Below, piece after piece: positions 33,776 to 41,990 of a stretch of DNA of 64,000 nucleotides. Position 1 is the stretch's first letter; every line of letters begins with the position of its first letter. The stretch lies in contig NZ_MLFR01000028.1 in NCBI RefSeq assembly GCF_002095475.1, forward strand, positions 1 through 64,000, read 5' to 3'. Origin of the DNA: Pantoea rwandensis (lineage in GTDB: Bacteria > Pseudomonadota > Gammaproteobacteria > Enterobacterales > Enterobacteriaceae). A program made the position numbers and the translations under genes. The notes under the pieces are model-generated. The model worked only from the letters and a program-made list of their open reading frames with translations, had not been told where the DNA came from and made no database searches.

Positions 33776-34066
33776 TTAAGGGGTTTTCTTTTTATCCACA
33801 TGGCCCAACTCACGGTCTGGCCAACAGAAATCGCGCACGCGCTGCTTCAGTGCCGCCGCATCCGGGAATCCTCCTTCCTGTTTGCGCTCCCAAATCACCT
33901 CGCCATCAATACTGATTTCAAACACGCCACCGGTGCCGGGTTTCAGTGTCACTGCGCTTAAATCTTCGCCAAAGGTATGCAGTAATTCTTGCGCCATCCA
34001 GGCAGAACGCAGCAGCCAGTTGCACTGGGTGCAGTAGTAAATGGTCACAGCCGGTTTTTGCGACAT
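33776..34066 (-). CDS. SelT/SelW/SelH-family (Rdx) protein
   Basis: 96 residues with the thioredoxin-like CxxC motif at Cys12-Cys15 (IYYCTQCNWLLRSAWMAQEL) and LKPGTGGVFEISIDGEVIWERK. The bacterial Cys form of selenoprotein W relatives; the C-terminal half reads FPDAAALKQRVRDF. The family is thought to act in redox control, with no defined substrate. It is convergent with the LysR gene and divergent from the heme receptor. Confidence 0.88.
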   Translation of the reverse strand: MSQKPAVTIYYCTQCNWLLRSAWMAQELLHTFGEDLSAVTLKPGTGGVFEISIDGEVIWERKQEGGFPDAAALKQRVRDFCWPDRELGHVDKKKTP

Positions 34067-34147
34067 CGCGCGCCTCTTCTTAATTGTTGATTATAAACAA
34101 GTTAACAAAATGTGCTGTCTAAGATACATCTTAGTGTAAAGATTATT

Positions 34148-34166
34148 GATAATGATTACCAATTGC
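34148..34166. promoter_or_regulatory. Fur box upstream of the heme receptor
   Basis: GATAATGATTACCAATTGC matches the 19-bp Fur consensus GATAATGATAATCATTATC at about 15 positions. It is ~130 bases before the receptor start. This fits iron repression of the heme operon. Confidence 0.7.
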
Positions 34167-34296
34167 ATTACATTTCTGACGAAATTATTTATTACATAAA
34201 ATAAGTCCACACTTTTTACGGTTTATTAACGCCTTACGCGTTTTTTTGGCAGCAATTCAGTGAGCGAATACTAACAATTAACCAGGTATTTCGCGC

Positions 34297-36660
34297 ATGT
34301 CTTCACTCTTTCAGGGAATGACCCAGCAACGCCTTTTCAAAGTTGCCATTTTGTCTTCCGCTATTCATGCCGCTTGCAGCTATGCCGCGAGCGATGACAC
34401 GACACTTGCTGTTTCCTCAGAGAAATCTACTTACAGCGAACCCTCTTTGACCGTTACCGCACCTAAGCAGCAGGCGGGCAACAAAACCACCATCACAGCC
34501 AGTGAATTGAAGAGACGTGGCGCGAATGATTTTGGTTCGATCATGCGTTATGAACCTTTGATCAGTGCTACCGGTTCGAGCGGTGGATCATCCTCAGGTA
34601 AAAGTGGTTTCGACCGTGCTGGTTATACTGGTTACAACATCCGTGGCTTAGAAAGCAACCGCGTGGGCATGGATATTGATGGGATTCCGATCCCTGATGC
34701 CACAGGGCGTCCGTATGTGAGCCGTACCGGTAATAACACCTTTGGTATTGGCCGTGATTACATCGATCCCTATATGTTCGGTAGCGTGGATATCGAGAAG
34801 GGAGCGACAGCGGTCGATCAACCCAACACCTCGATTGGTGGTAACGTCTCGTTCCACAACAAGACCGCAGACGACTATCTCAGCAGCGAAAAGAATACTT
34901 ACTTCGGTTATGAGAGCGGCTACGACTCTTCAAATCGCAGTTGGCACAACGGCATCACAGCGGCGGCGGGCGATGATGAGCTGCGTGGCTTGTTCGTTTA
35001 CAGCCGCCGTGATGGTCAGGAAACTGAAAATAACAGCGGCGTCATTGATGCCTATCCGTCAAACTGGCATTCCGATGCCTTTATGACCTCGGGTATTTGG
35101 CAGCCCAACGATCAGCATAAGCTGAGTGCGACCTTCGACTACTACCACAAAACCAACCACAGTCACTACGACACCTGGGATACCAGCGGTAACACCGTTT
35201 GGGGCACCGCACAGCAGCAGAGTGACACGCGCCGCTGGGGCATTAACCTGGCGGATGAGTGGACGCCTTACAACCAATTCATAGATACCCTGACGACGCG
35301 AGTTTATTGGCAGCAGACCCAGGCGCATGACAACACTTACTTGCCGACCAGCGCCAGCCAATATGGTTATGTCTATTCCGATTTCAACGTGGATACTTAC
35401 GGCTTCGACACTCGCGGTACGAAAACGCTGGGTCGTCATGAGCTGAGCGCCGGTTTCAACGCACGTCTGGATGACTCTGAGCGCCCATTCCGCCAGGCTC
35501 CAGCGCCAAGCACGTTCAGCGTCATCACCCAGCCGCAGTCTGACAGCCGTTCTTACGCGGTGGCGGGATATATTCAGGATAAAATTAACTTCGATTTGGA
35601 CAGCCACAACTTCGCCATCATTCCGGGCGTGCGTGTGATGTATCAAAACACCAAGCCGAAGAACCTGGGCGATCTGACCAATGGAAGTGCGGTATTAACC
35701 CCGGAGCAGGTTGAAGCGTTATATGGCAAAACTAACTCCGATACGCAGGTTCTGCCATCACTGACCTTCCAGTACGATCTGACCCCGGCTCTCACCACCT
35801 ATCTGCAATACAAGCGCGGTGTAGAGTTCCCAACCACCAGCCAACTGTATGGCTCATGGAATCTGGGTTCAAGCTATGCGGGTAGCCAGCAGTATGCATT
35901 GATTGGTAACACCGATCTCAAGACCGAAACCAGCAACAACTTTGAGTGGGGCCTGAAAGGCGAAGCCACCGAAGGCGTTACGATTAACACCTCTGTGTTC
36001 TATAACCAGTACAAAAACTTCATCGCTTACACGCGTTACAGCCGTGCTACCAGCCCAGCGATGTTCGTCAATGTGCCGAGTAATATCTACACCAGCTACC
36101 AAGCTGAAAACCGCGACAAGGCCTACATTTATGGTGCTGAGATTTCCACCAGAGTGAACTATGGCACTTGGTTCCCTGAAGTAGATGGCCTGAGCAGCAC
36201 CTTTGCGCTGGGCTATAACGAAGGTAAGTCTAAGTCCAGCTACTCCGGCGACAAGTACATTGATCTTGATAGCGTCGCACCACTGAAAGCGATTGTGGGT
36301 CTGGCGTGGGATGATGTCCAACGCGGCTACGGTGCAGCGCTGACGGCGACCTTCGTCAAAGGTAAGAAAGCCACGGCAACCAACCGTGAAAGCTATACCA
36401 ACTCCGGCACTGCATTAACTGATTCCACTACAGATTATATGCGTGTACCGGGTTATGGCATGGTGGATGCAACGGCTTACTGGCAGGCGACCAAGAACGT
36501 CAAGTTAAGCGGCGGCATCTATAACATCACTGACCGTAAATATTGGGATTACGCCAGCAGCCGTACGCTGACCAGCACCAATGCTCAGAATCGCAACGAC
36601 ATCAATCTGGCTGTGATGCCAGGCCGCACCTTCCAGCTCGGTGTGAACGTCGACTTCTAA
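34297..36660 (+). CDS. TonB-dependent heme/hemoprotein receptor
   Basis: 787 residues: an N-terminal signal (cleavage near residue 30, AACSYAASD), a plug domain (about 50-180; GYTGYNIRGLESNRVGMDIDG, then VDIEKGATAVDQPNTSIGG) and a 22-strand barrel ending in aromatic FQLGVNVDF. The stretches VEFPTTSQLYGSW and NTDLKTETSNNFEWGLKG are at the places of the FRAP and NPNLKPE motifs of heme receptors but are altered. It is ~100 residues longer than Yersinia HemR. Its place ahead of hemS-hmuTUV and behind a Fur box supports heme uptake across the outer membrane. Confidence 0.9.
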   Translation: MSSLFQGMTQQRLFKVAILSSAIHAACSYAASDDTTLAVSSEKSTYSEPSLTVTAPKQQAGNKTTITASELKRRGANDFGSIMRYEPLISATGSSGGSSSGKSGFDRAGYTGYNIRGLESNRVGMDIDGIPIPDATGRPYVSRTGNNTFGIGRDYIDPYMFGSVDIEKGATAVDQPNTSIGGNVSFHNKTADDYLSSEKNTYFGYESGYDSSNRSWHNGITAAAGDDELRGLFVYSRRDGQETENNSGVIDAYPSNWHSDAFMTSGIWQPNDQHKLSATFDYYHKTNHSHYDTWDTSGNTVWGTAQQQSDTRRWGINLADEWTPYNQFIDTLTTRVYWQQTQAHDNTYLPTSASQYGYVYSDFNVDTYGFDTRGTKTLGRHELSAGFNARLDDSERPFRQAPAPSTFSVITQPQSDSRSYAVAGYIQDKINFDLDSHNFAIIPGVRVMYQNTKPKNLGDLTNGSAVLTPEQVEALYGKTNSDTQVLPSLTFQYDLTPALTTYLQYKRGVEFPTTSQLYGSWNLGSSYAGSQQYALIGNTDLKTETSNNFEWGLKGEATEGVTINTSVFYNQYKNFIAYTRYSRATSPAMFVNVPSNIYTSYQAENRDKAYIYGAEISTRVNYGTWFPEVDGLSSTFALGYNEGKSKSSYSGDKYIDLDSVAPLKAIVGLAWDDVQRGYGAALTATFVKGKKATATNRESYTNSGTALTDSTTDYMRVPGYGMVDATAYWQATKNVKLSGGIYNITDRKYWDYASSRTLTSTNAQNRNDINLAVMPGRTFQLGVNVDF

Positions 36661-36670
36661 TCACTTTTTC

Positions 36671-36695
36671 GCCCTGCGTTCGCGCAGGGCCTTTT
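36671..36695 (+). terminator. Attenuator-like hairpin between receptor and hemS
   Basis: GCCCTGCG-TTCG-CGCAGGGC, an 8-bp stem with a TTCG tetraloop, followed by CTTTTC. It starts 10 bases after the receptor stop and 40 before hemS. It likely lowers or stabilises expression differently for the receptor and the downstream genes. Confidence 0.75.
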
Positions 36696-36710
36696 CATGG
36701 AGCAAGCGCA

Positions 36711-37733
36711 ATGAACGCACGTTACGACCACTACCTGGCACTGAAAGGCGAACATCCAAAAAAATATGCCCGCGATCTGGCGGCACTGATGGGCATCGGC
36801 GAAGCACAGCTGTGTGAAGCGCGTGTGGGCCAGGATGCACAACCGCTGAAGGCCGATTTTCCCGCTCTGCTGCAAGCCTTGGCAGCGGTAGGCGAAACCA
36901 AAAGCATTACCCGCAACGAATATGCCGTGCATGAGCAGGTCGGCAAATATGAAAACCTGCATCTGGGCGAACATGCGGGTTTGATTCTTAACCCGCGCGC
37001 GCTCGATCAGCGCCTGTTCCCGGCGCAATGGCACAGCGCCTTCTTCCTGCGTGAGCAAACCGCACGCGGTGAGCGTCAAAGCATCCAGATCTTTGATCGC
37101 CACGCTGACGCTGTACTGAAAATCTACACCACCGACAACACTGACATGGCGGCTTGGGATGCCTTGGTTGCCGAATTCAGCGTTGATGCCGCCGCCGCAC
37201 TGGAGCCGCAGCCAGCGGCCGTACCGGAATACAACCCGACGGTAGAGGCGGAAAAAGTCGAAGCTGAATGGCGCGCCATCACCGATGTGCATCAGTTCTT
37301 TGGCTTGCTGAAACGCCACAATATTTCGCGTCAGCAGGCGTTCCGCGCCGTACCAGACGATTTGGCACGCCAGGTCAGTAACGATTCGCTGGCGAAATTG
37401 CTGGATCAGGCGCAGCAAGATGGCAACGAAATCATGATCTTTATCGGCAACCGCGGTTGCACGCAGATCTTCACCGGTGCGGTGGAGAAATTGATGCCGA
37501 TGGAGAACTGGGTCAACATCTTCAACCCTACCTTTACGCTGCATCTGATGGCGGACCATATCGCCGAGAGTTGGGTCACGCGCAAACCAAGTGGTGATGG
37601 CTTCGTGACGAGCCTGGAACTGTTTGCCGCCGACGGCACCCAAATCGCCCAGTTGTACGGTCAGCGCAGCGAAGGTACGCCAGAGCAGGCACGCTGGCGT
37701 GAGCAGGTCACTGCCTTAGGAGCCACAGCATGA
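36711..37733 (+). CDS. hemS: Heme-degrading/transport cytosolic protein HemS
   Basis: 340 residues with the two repeated halves typical of HemS/ChuS (KYARDLAALMGIGEAQLCEA, ITRNEYAVHEQVGKYENLH; and AITDVHQFFGLLKRHNISRQ, FIGNRGCTQIFTGAV). HemS binds heme in the cytosol, and ChuS-type relatives open the ring to release iron. The start at 36711 (MNARYDHYLALKGEHPKKYA) matches Yersinia HemS; an upstream in-frame extension overlaps the receptor and is rejected. Its stop overlaps the hmuT start by 4 bases. Confidence 0.93.
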   Translation: MNARYDHYLALKGEHPKKYARDLAALMGIGEAQLCEARVGQDAQPLKADFPALLQALAAVGETKSITRNEYAVHEQVGKYENLHLGEHAGLILNPRALDQRLFPAQWHSAFFLREQTARGERQSIQIFDRHADAVLKIYTTDNTDMAAWDALVAEFSVDAAAALEPQPAAVPEYNPTVEAEKVEAEWRAITDVHQFFGLLKRHNISRQQAFRAVPDDLARQVSNDSLAKLLDQAQQDGNEIMIFIGNRGCTQIFTGAVEKLMPMENWVNIFNPTFTLHLMADHIAESWVTRKPSGDGFVTSLELFAADGTQIAQLYGQRSEGTPEQARWREQVTALGATA

Positions 37734-38554
37734 AACGTATGACGCTACTCCTGCTGGGCGCGCTGGCACTGCCGGCGTTTGCCGCTGAACGCGTGATCTC
37801 CATCGGCGGTGACGTCACGCAGATTGTTTACGCGCTGGATGCGCAGGCGGATTTGGTGGCACGCGACAGCACCAGCCAGCAACCGGCGCAGGCCAACAAG
37901 CTGCCAAACATCGGCTATATGCGCCAGCTCAATGCGGAAGGCATTCTGGCACTGAAACCTACGTTGGTCCTGACCAGCGAGCTGGCTAAACCTTCACTGG
38001 TGCTGCAACAGGTGGAAAGCGCTGGTGTGAAAGTGGTCGATGTCACCGGAAAAACCAGCCTCGACGCCATCCCAGAAAAAATCGCTACCATCGGTAAAGC
38101 GCTGCATCGTGACAATGAAGCCAAGGCGCTGATCGAGAAAGTGAACAAGCAGCGTGCGCAGATTCCACAGCAGCCGTTGCCGGTAAAAGTGCTGTTTATT
38201 ATGGCGCACGGGGGCATGAGTACGCAGGCGGCAGGCACGCAAACCGGTGCAGATGCTGCGATTCGCAGTGCCGGTCTGGTGAATGCCATGGCCGCAATTC
38301 CTCACTATCAGCAGCTCTCGCAGGAAGGTGTGGTTGCCGCCGCACCGGATCTGGTGGTGGTGGGTCAAGATGGTCTACGTACCTTGGGCGGTGAAGATAA
38401 AATATGGTCGCTGCCGGGACTGGCACTGACGCCTGCGGGTCAGCACCACGCCTTGCTGGTGGTGGATGAGATGGCGATGCTGGGCTTTGGCCTCGATACG
38501 CCGGAAACCATCGTTAAGCTGCGTAAAGCCGCTGAAGCGGTAAAACATGACTAA
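37730..38554 (+). CDS. hmuT: Periplasmic heme-binding protein HmuT
   Basis: 274 residues with a signal peptide (MKRMTLLLLGALALPAFAAE). A class III binding protein: ERVISIGGDVTQIVYALDA and the heme-ligand Tyr within NIGYMRQLNAEGIL; PDLVVVGQDGLRTLGG is typical. It carries heme from the receptor to HmuUV. It overlaps both neighbours, showing translational coupling. Confidence 0.94.
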   Translation: MKRMTLLLLGALALPAFAAERVISIGGDVTQIVYALDAQADLVARDSTSQQPAQANKLPNIGYMRQLNAEGILALKPTLVLTSELAKPSLVLQQVESAGVKVVDVTGKTSLDAIPEKIATIGKALHRDNEAKALIEKVNKQRAQIPQQPLPVKVLFIMAHGGMSTQAAGTQTGADAAIRSAGLVNAMAAIPHYQQLSQEGVVAAAPDLVVVGQDGLRTLGGEDKIWSLPGLALTPAGQHHALLVVDEMAMLGFGLDTPETIVKLRKAAEAVKHD

Positions 38555-39548
38555 TGTGCCACTGATGCGCTGGCTGTTCGTGATGGCCATCAGCATGGTG
38601 ATTTGCATGCTGATGGCTGCCAATTTCGGTGCTATGCCGCTCTCGATGCGTACGTTGTTCCATGCACCGCTCAGTGATATGGCGTGGCAGATCTGGCTCA
38701 ATATCCGTCTGCCACGCGTATTGTTGGCGGTGCTGCTGGGTATGGCGTTGGCGGTCTCCGGTGCGGTGATGCAGGGGTTGTTTCGCAATCCGCTCGCCGA
38801 TCCGGGTTTGCTGGGGATTAGCAGCGGTGCGGGGCTGGCGGTGGCGCTCTCGATCATTATCCCGATGAGCTTGCCACCGCTGCTGGCACTCTGGTTACCG
38901 TCGATTGCGGCGTTTATCGGCAGCCTGATCGTCACGCTGTTGATCTTCAGTTTCAGTCGTCTGGCATTGGGGAATTTATCGCGCTTGCTGTTGATCGGCA
39001 TTGCCATCAACGCCTTGTGCGGTGCGGCTGTCGGCGTACTCTCCTGGCTCAGCAGCGATCAGCAACTGCGTCAGCTGGCGTTGTGGGGCATGGGCAGTTT
39101 GAGCGCGGCACAATGGCCGAGTCTGGCGGTGTGTGCTGTACTGATCCTTCCCACGCTGATTGTCATCCAGACCCGCGCGCGTCGTCTTAACCTGCTGCAA
39201 CTCGGTGAAGAAGATGCGCACTACATGGGCATTGATGTGAAACGTACCCAGCGCGAATTGTTAGTACTGAGTGCGCTGCTGGTGGGCACGGCGGTGTCAG
39301 TGAGCGGCATCATTGGCTTTGTGGGTCTGGTGGTGCCGCATGTGATGCGATTCTGTGTCGGCAGCGATCATCGTTGGATGTTGCCGGGCTCGGCGCTGGC
39401 GGGGGCCATTCTGCTGCTGCTGGCGGATACGCTGGCACGCACGGTGGTGATCCCGGCGGAGATGCCGGTGGGATTATTAACCAGCTTACTCGGTGGTCCA
39501 TGGTTTCTCTGGCTGATCCTGCGCCAGCAAAGGGGGATAAATGAGTGA
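38547..39548 (+). CDS. hmuU: Heme ABC transporter permease HmuU
   Basis: 333 residues, about ten membrane helices, FecCD family (RLPRVLLAVLLGMALAVSGA, GLFRNPLADPGLLGISSGAG, VSGIIGFVGLVVPHVMRF). It overlaps hmuT by 8 bases and hmuV by 8. It forms the membrane channel for heme. Confidence 0.95.
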   Translation: MTNVPLMRWLFVMAISMVICMLMAANFGAMPLSMRTLFHAPLSDMAWQIWLNIRLPRVLLAVLLGMALAVSGAVMQGLFRNPLADPGLLGISSGAGLAVALSIIIPMSLPPLLALWLPSIAAFIGSLIVTLLIFSFSRLALGNLSRLLLIGIAINALCGAAVGVLSWLSSDQQLRQLALWGMGSLSAAQWPSLAVCAVLILPTLIVIQTRARRLNLLQLGEEDAHYMGIDVKRTQRELLVLSALLVGTAVSVSGIIGFVGLVVPHVMRFCVGSDHRWMLPGSALAGAILLLLADTLARTVVIPAEMPVGLLTSLLGGPWFLWLILRQQRGINE

Positions 39549-40320
39549 TTCAATGCAGGCTCGCGGCCTGCGCTTTAGTCATGGCACGCGTGCGCTGATT
39601 GATGATGTTTCTATCACCTTACAGCCTGGCGAGATGATCTCTCTAATCGGGCCCAACGGCGCGGGTAAATCGACCTTGCTGCGCTTGTTAACCGGATTCC
39701 TGACGCCAGAAGCCGGTGAATGCTGGCTTGGCGATCGCCCACTGAATGATTGGCCGCGTGAGCCACTGGCACAACGTCGCGCGGTGATGCGCCAGCAAAA
39801 TAGCGTGACCTTCCCGCTGCCTGCCGAAGAAGTGGTGGCGATGGGCCGTGCGCCTTGGCCTGCCAGCAAATCCAAAGCGGTGATTGAAGAGGTGATGCAC
39901 ATCACCGGCAGTCTGGAGTTGGCGAAACGCGATTACCGTTCGCTTTCTGGCGGGGAACAGCAGCGCGTGCAGTTGGCACGTGTATTAGCACAACTGTGGC
40001 ATGACGATGGTCCACGCGGCTGGCTGTTTCTCGATGAGCCGACTTCGGCACTCGATCTTTATTGGCAGCAGTACAGTTTGCGATTGCTGCATAAACTGAC
40101 GCGCAACGGTCGCTTTAGCGTCTGCACCGTGCTGCACGACCTCAATCTGGCGTCGCTGTGGTCCGATCGCATTCTGCTCCTGCACCAAGGCAAGTTGGTG
40201 GCTCAGGGTTCACCGCAAGAGGTGATGACGGAGAGCACGCTGACGCACTGGTATCAGGCTGAGCTGCACGTTGTTATGCCGCAAGAGCAGGGCAGGCCGC
40301 AGATTCAACTGCGTGCGTAA
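39541..40320 (+). CDS. hmuV: Heme ABC transporter ATPase HmuV
   Basis: 259 residues. Walker A GPNGAGKSTLLRLLTG, Q-loop VMRQQNSVTF, signature LSGGEQQRVQLARVLAQL, Walker B WLFLDEPTSALD, and switch His in TVLHDLNLA are all intact. It drives heme import with HmuTU. Family A repeats follow directly after its stop. Confidence 0.95.
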   Translation: MSDSMQARGLRFSHGTRALIDDVSITLQPGEMISLIGPNGAGKSTLLRLLTGFLTPEAGECWLGDRPLNDWPREPLAQRRAVMRQQNSVTFPLPAEEVVAMGRAPWPASKSKAVIEEVMHITGSLELAKRDYRSLSGGEQQRVQLARVLAQLWHDDGPRGWLFLDEPTSALDLYWQQYSLRLLHKLTRNGRFSVCTVLHDLNLASLWSDRILLLHQGKLVAQGSPQEVMTESTLTHWYQAELHVVMPQEQGRPQIQLRA

Positions 40321-40331
40321 CAGTATTGCCT

Positions 40332-40452
40332 GGTGCGCATAAATGCGCACCCTACGAAACCGTAATGGACCTCGTAGGGGCGCCATTTATGGCGCCCAAA
40401 ACAATTATCCAAAGCCTTACCGGACCTCGTAGGGGCGCCATTTATGGCGCCC
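40332..40452. repeat. Three family A palindromic repeats
   Basis: GGTGCGCATAAATGCGCACC with CTACG (40332-40356), then two CGTAGGGGCGCC-ATTTAT-GGCGCCC copies at 40373-40397 and 40428-40452, 55 bp apart. Each of the latter is preceded by TGGACCT or CGGACCT and followed by AAAAC. They sit between convergent hmuV and the reductase gene. Confidence 0.9.
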
Positions 40453-40458
40453 AAAACG

Positions 40459-41442
40459 TTAGCGGCAATCCACAATTAATCGTCCGCGTACATTCCCTGC
40501 CAGCAATGCCTCTGCACCTTCACGCACTTCACTGAGCGGTATCACCTTGGTGAGTTGCTCCAGCAGCGCGCTATCCACTAATTCGGCCAGACGCTGCCAC
40601 GCCTTTTCACGTAACGGCTTAGCGCACATCACGCTATCCACTCCGGCCAATATCACGCCGCGCAGAATAAAGGGAGCCACGCTGGTTGGCAGGTCCAGAC
40701 CTTGTGCCATGCCACAGGCGGCTACCACGCCATCACGTTTAATGCCTGCCAGCACGTTGGCCAGCGTATGACTGCCGACGCTATCGATGGCCGCTGCCCA
40801 ACGCTCTTTCGCCAAAGGTTTGCCGGGGGCGCTGAGTTCGGCACGGTCAATAACCGATGATGCGCCCAGGGTATTGAGCAGGTAATCACTATCGCTGGCG
40901 CGACCGCTGGACGCGACCACCTCATAACCCAAACGTGACAGCAAGCTGACGCTGAAACTGCCGACGCCGCCGCTGGCACCCGTGACCAGCACCGGACCGT
41001 GCTGCGGCGTTATACCCTGTTTTTCCAGCGCCAGCACGCACAGCATGGCGGTGAAACCGGCAGTGCCGATCGCCATGGTCTGTAATGGGCTAAGCGCCGC
41101 AGGAACCTTGACCAGCCAGTCGCCTGACACACTCGCTTTTTGCGCTAATCCGCCCCAGTGCTTTTCGCCCACGCCCCAACCGGTGAGCAGGGCGACATCG
41201 TCCTGCTGCCATTCGGGATGGCGGCTGCTGATCACGCGGCCGACGAAATCGATACCGGGAACCATCGGGAACTGGCGCACAATCGGGCCTTTATTGCAGA
41301 TGGCTAAAGCGTCTTTGTAATTAAGCGTGGAGTAGCTGACTTCGAGAGTGACATCCTGATCGGGCAACTGTTTCTCTGACAGATCCTGCAGGGATGTGCG
41401 GTAACCCTGTTCATCATTTTCAATGAGCAATGCCTTGAACAT
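40459..41442 (-). CDS. AcuI/YhdH-family quinone oxidoreductase (acrylyl-CoA reductase type)
   Basis: 327 residues of the MDR (zinc-free) family, matching AcuI/YhdH (STLNYKDALAICNKGPIVR; PGIDFVGRV; LTGWGVGEKHWGGLAQKA; VTGASGGVGSFSVSLLSRLG). E. coli AcuI reduces acrylyl-CoA with NADPH. Similarity seems moderate, so it may be a paralogue with a different substrate. Start region MFKALLIENDEQG is typical. Confidence 0.88.
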   Translation of the reverse strand: MFKALLIENDEQGYRTSLQDLSEKQLPDQDVTLEVSYSTLNYKDALAICNKGPIVRQFPMVPGIDFVGRVISSRHPEWQQDDVALLTGWGVGEKHWGGLAQKASVSGDWLVKVPAALSPLQTMAIGTAGFTAMLCVLALEKQGITPQHGPVLVTGASGGVGSFSVSLLSRLGYEVVASSGRASDSDYLLNTLGASSVIDRAELSAPGKPLAKERWAAAIDSVGSHTLANVLAGIKRDGVVAACGMAQGLDLPTSVAPFILRGVILAGVDSVMCAKPLREKAWQRLAELVDSALLEQLTKVIPLSEVREGAEALLAGNVRGRLIVDCR

Positions 41443-41717
41443 GCAGCCTCCGGCTGATTGAGGAAAGTGCGGGTCATATTACTCTCCTGAGAACAGGGGG
41501 CAACATCGCTTGAGTCATACCTTGCATAAATTCTCATAACACAAGGATATTTAAGCGTTTTTATAACGGCTGCATTTGATAAATACTTATTAATCATATG
41601 TTTATTAATTGAGTTTTATGCGTGTCAAACTCGGTGCAGTGGGTTGTTCCAGCAAAAAAAGATGCCATCATTGCGCCCCAGTTAATGACTCATCTCCTAA
41701 ACACTGAGGACGCCGCC
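41443..41717. other. Upstream region of the speC leader
   Basis: AT-rich 275 bases with probable promoters for both directions (for example TTTATTAATTGAGTTTTATG near 41601-41620). An ORF from 41622 is in frame with the leader ORF at 41718, but its upstream part has no ribosome site. No other feature is supported. Confidence 0.45.
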
Positions 41718-41816
41718 ATGGTCGGTACAATGCGCTCTTGCACTTGTTCCCGCTCGCTTTACGATAAGCGTCTCTCCGTCATCTGTTGTTCGCATTTCTC
41801 GCTCACCATGCGGTGA
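41718..41816 (+). CDS. Putative leader peptide ORF upstream of speC
   Basis: A 32-codon ORF starting at ATG 41718, 8 bases after GAGGA. It encodes MVGTMRSCTCSRSLYDKR followed by LSVICCSHFSLTMR, rich in Cys, Ser and Arg. Its stop falls in GCGGTG (41810-41815). That segment can pair with upstream CACC (41804-41807) or with downstream CACCGC (41901-41906), which itself can form a local GCGGT-TGC-ACCGC hairpin. This is the layout of a translated regulatory leader. It does not resemble SpeFL, the ornithine-sensing leader of speF. Function is inferred from position. Confidence 0.5.
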   Translation: MVGTMRSCTCSRSLYDKRLSVICCSHFSLTMR

Positions 41817-41990
41817 GGCCAGTTTAACCTGACTGCTGTTGGACATGACTAAAGACAGACACGATCTGACTTTACTGATGTCTATCGGTTATGGCGGTTG
41901 CACCGCTCGAATTGACGTTATTCGCCGGGGAAATTTCCTCATTGCTGTGCCATTGGCACCCACTCATCCTTCATTACGGGGATTTGTGCT

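Noticed and set aside
33724..33915. Plus-strand ORF antisense to the SelW-like gene
   Set aside because: It is a shadow of a well-supported gene on the other strand.
36543..36710. N-terminal extension of hemS overlapping the receptor gene
   Set aside because: It covers the receptor's 3' end and a hairpin. Family HemS proteins start at the ATG at 36711.
41622..41717. 64-codon version of the speC leader ORF
   Set aside because: The first ATG has no ribosome site, whereas the internal ATG at 41718 follows GAGGA at good spacing.
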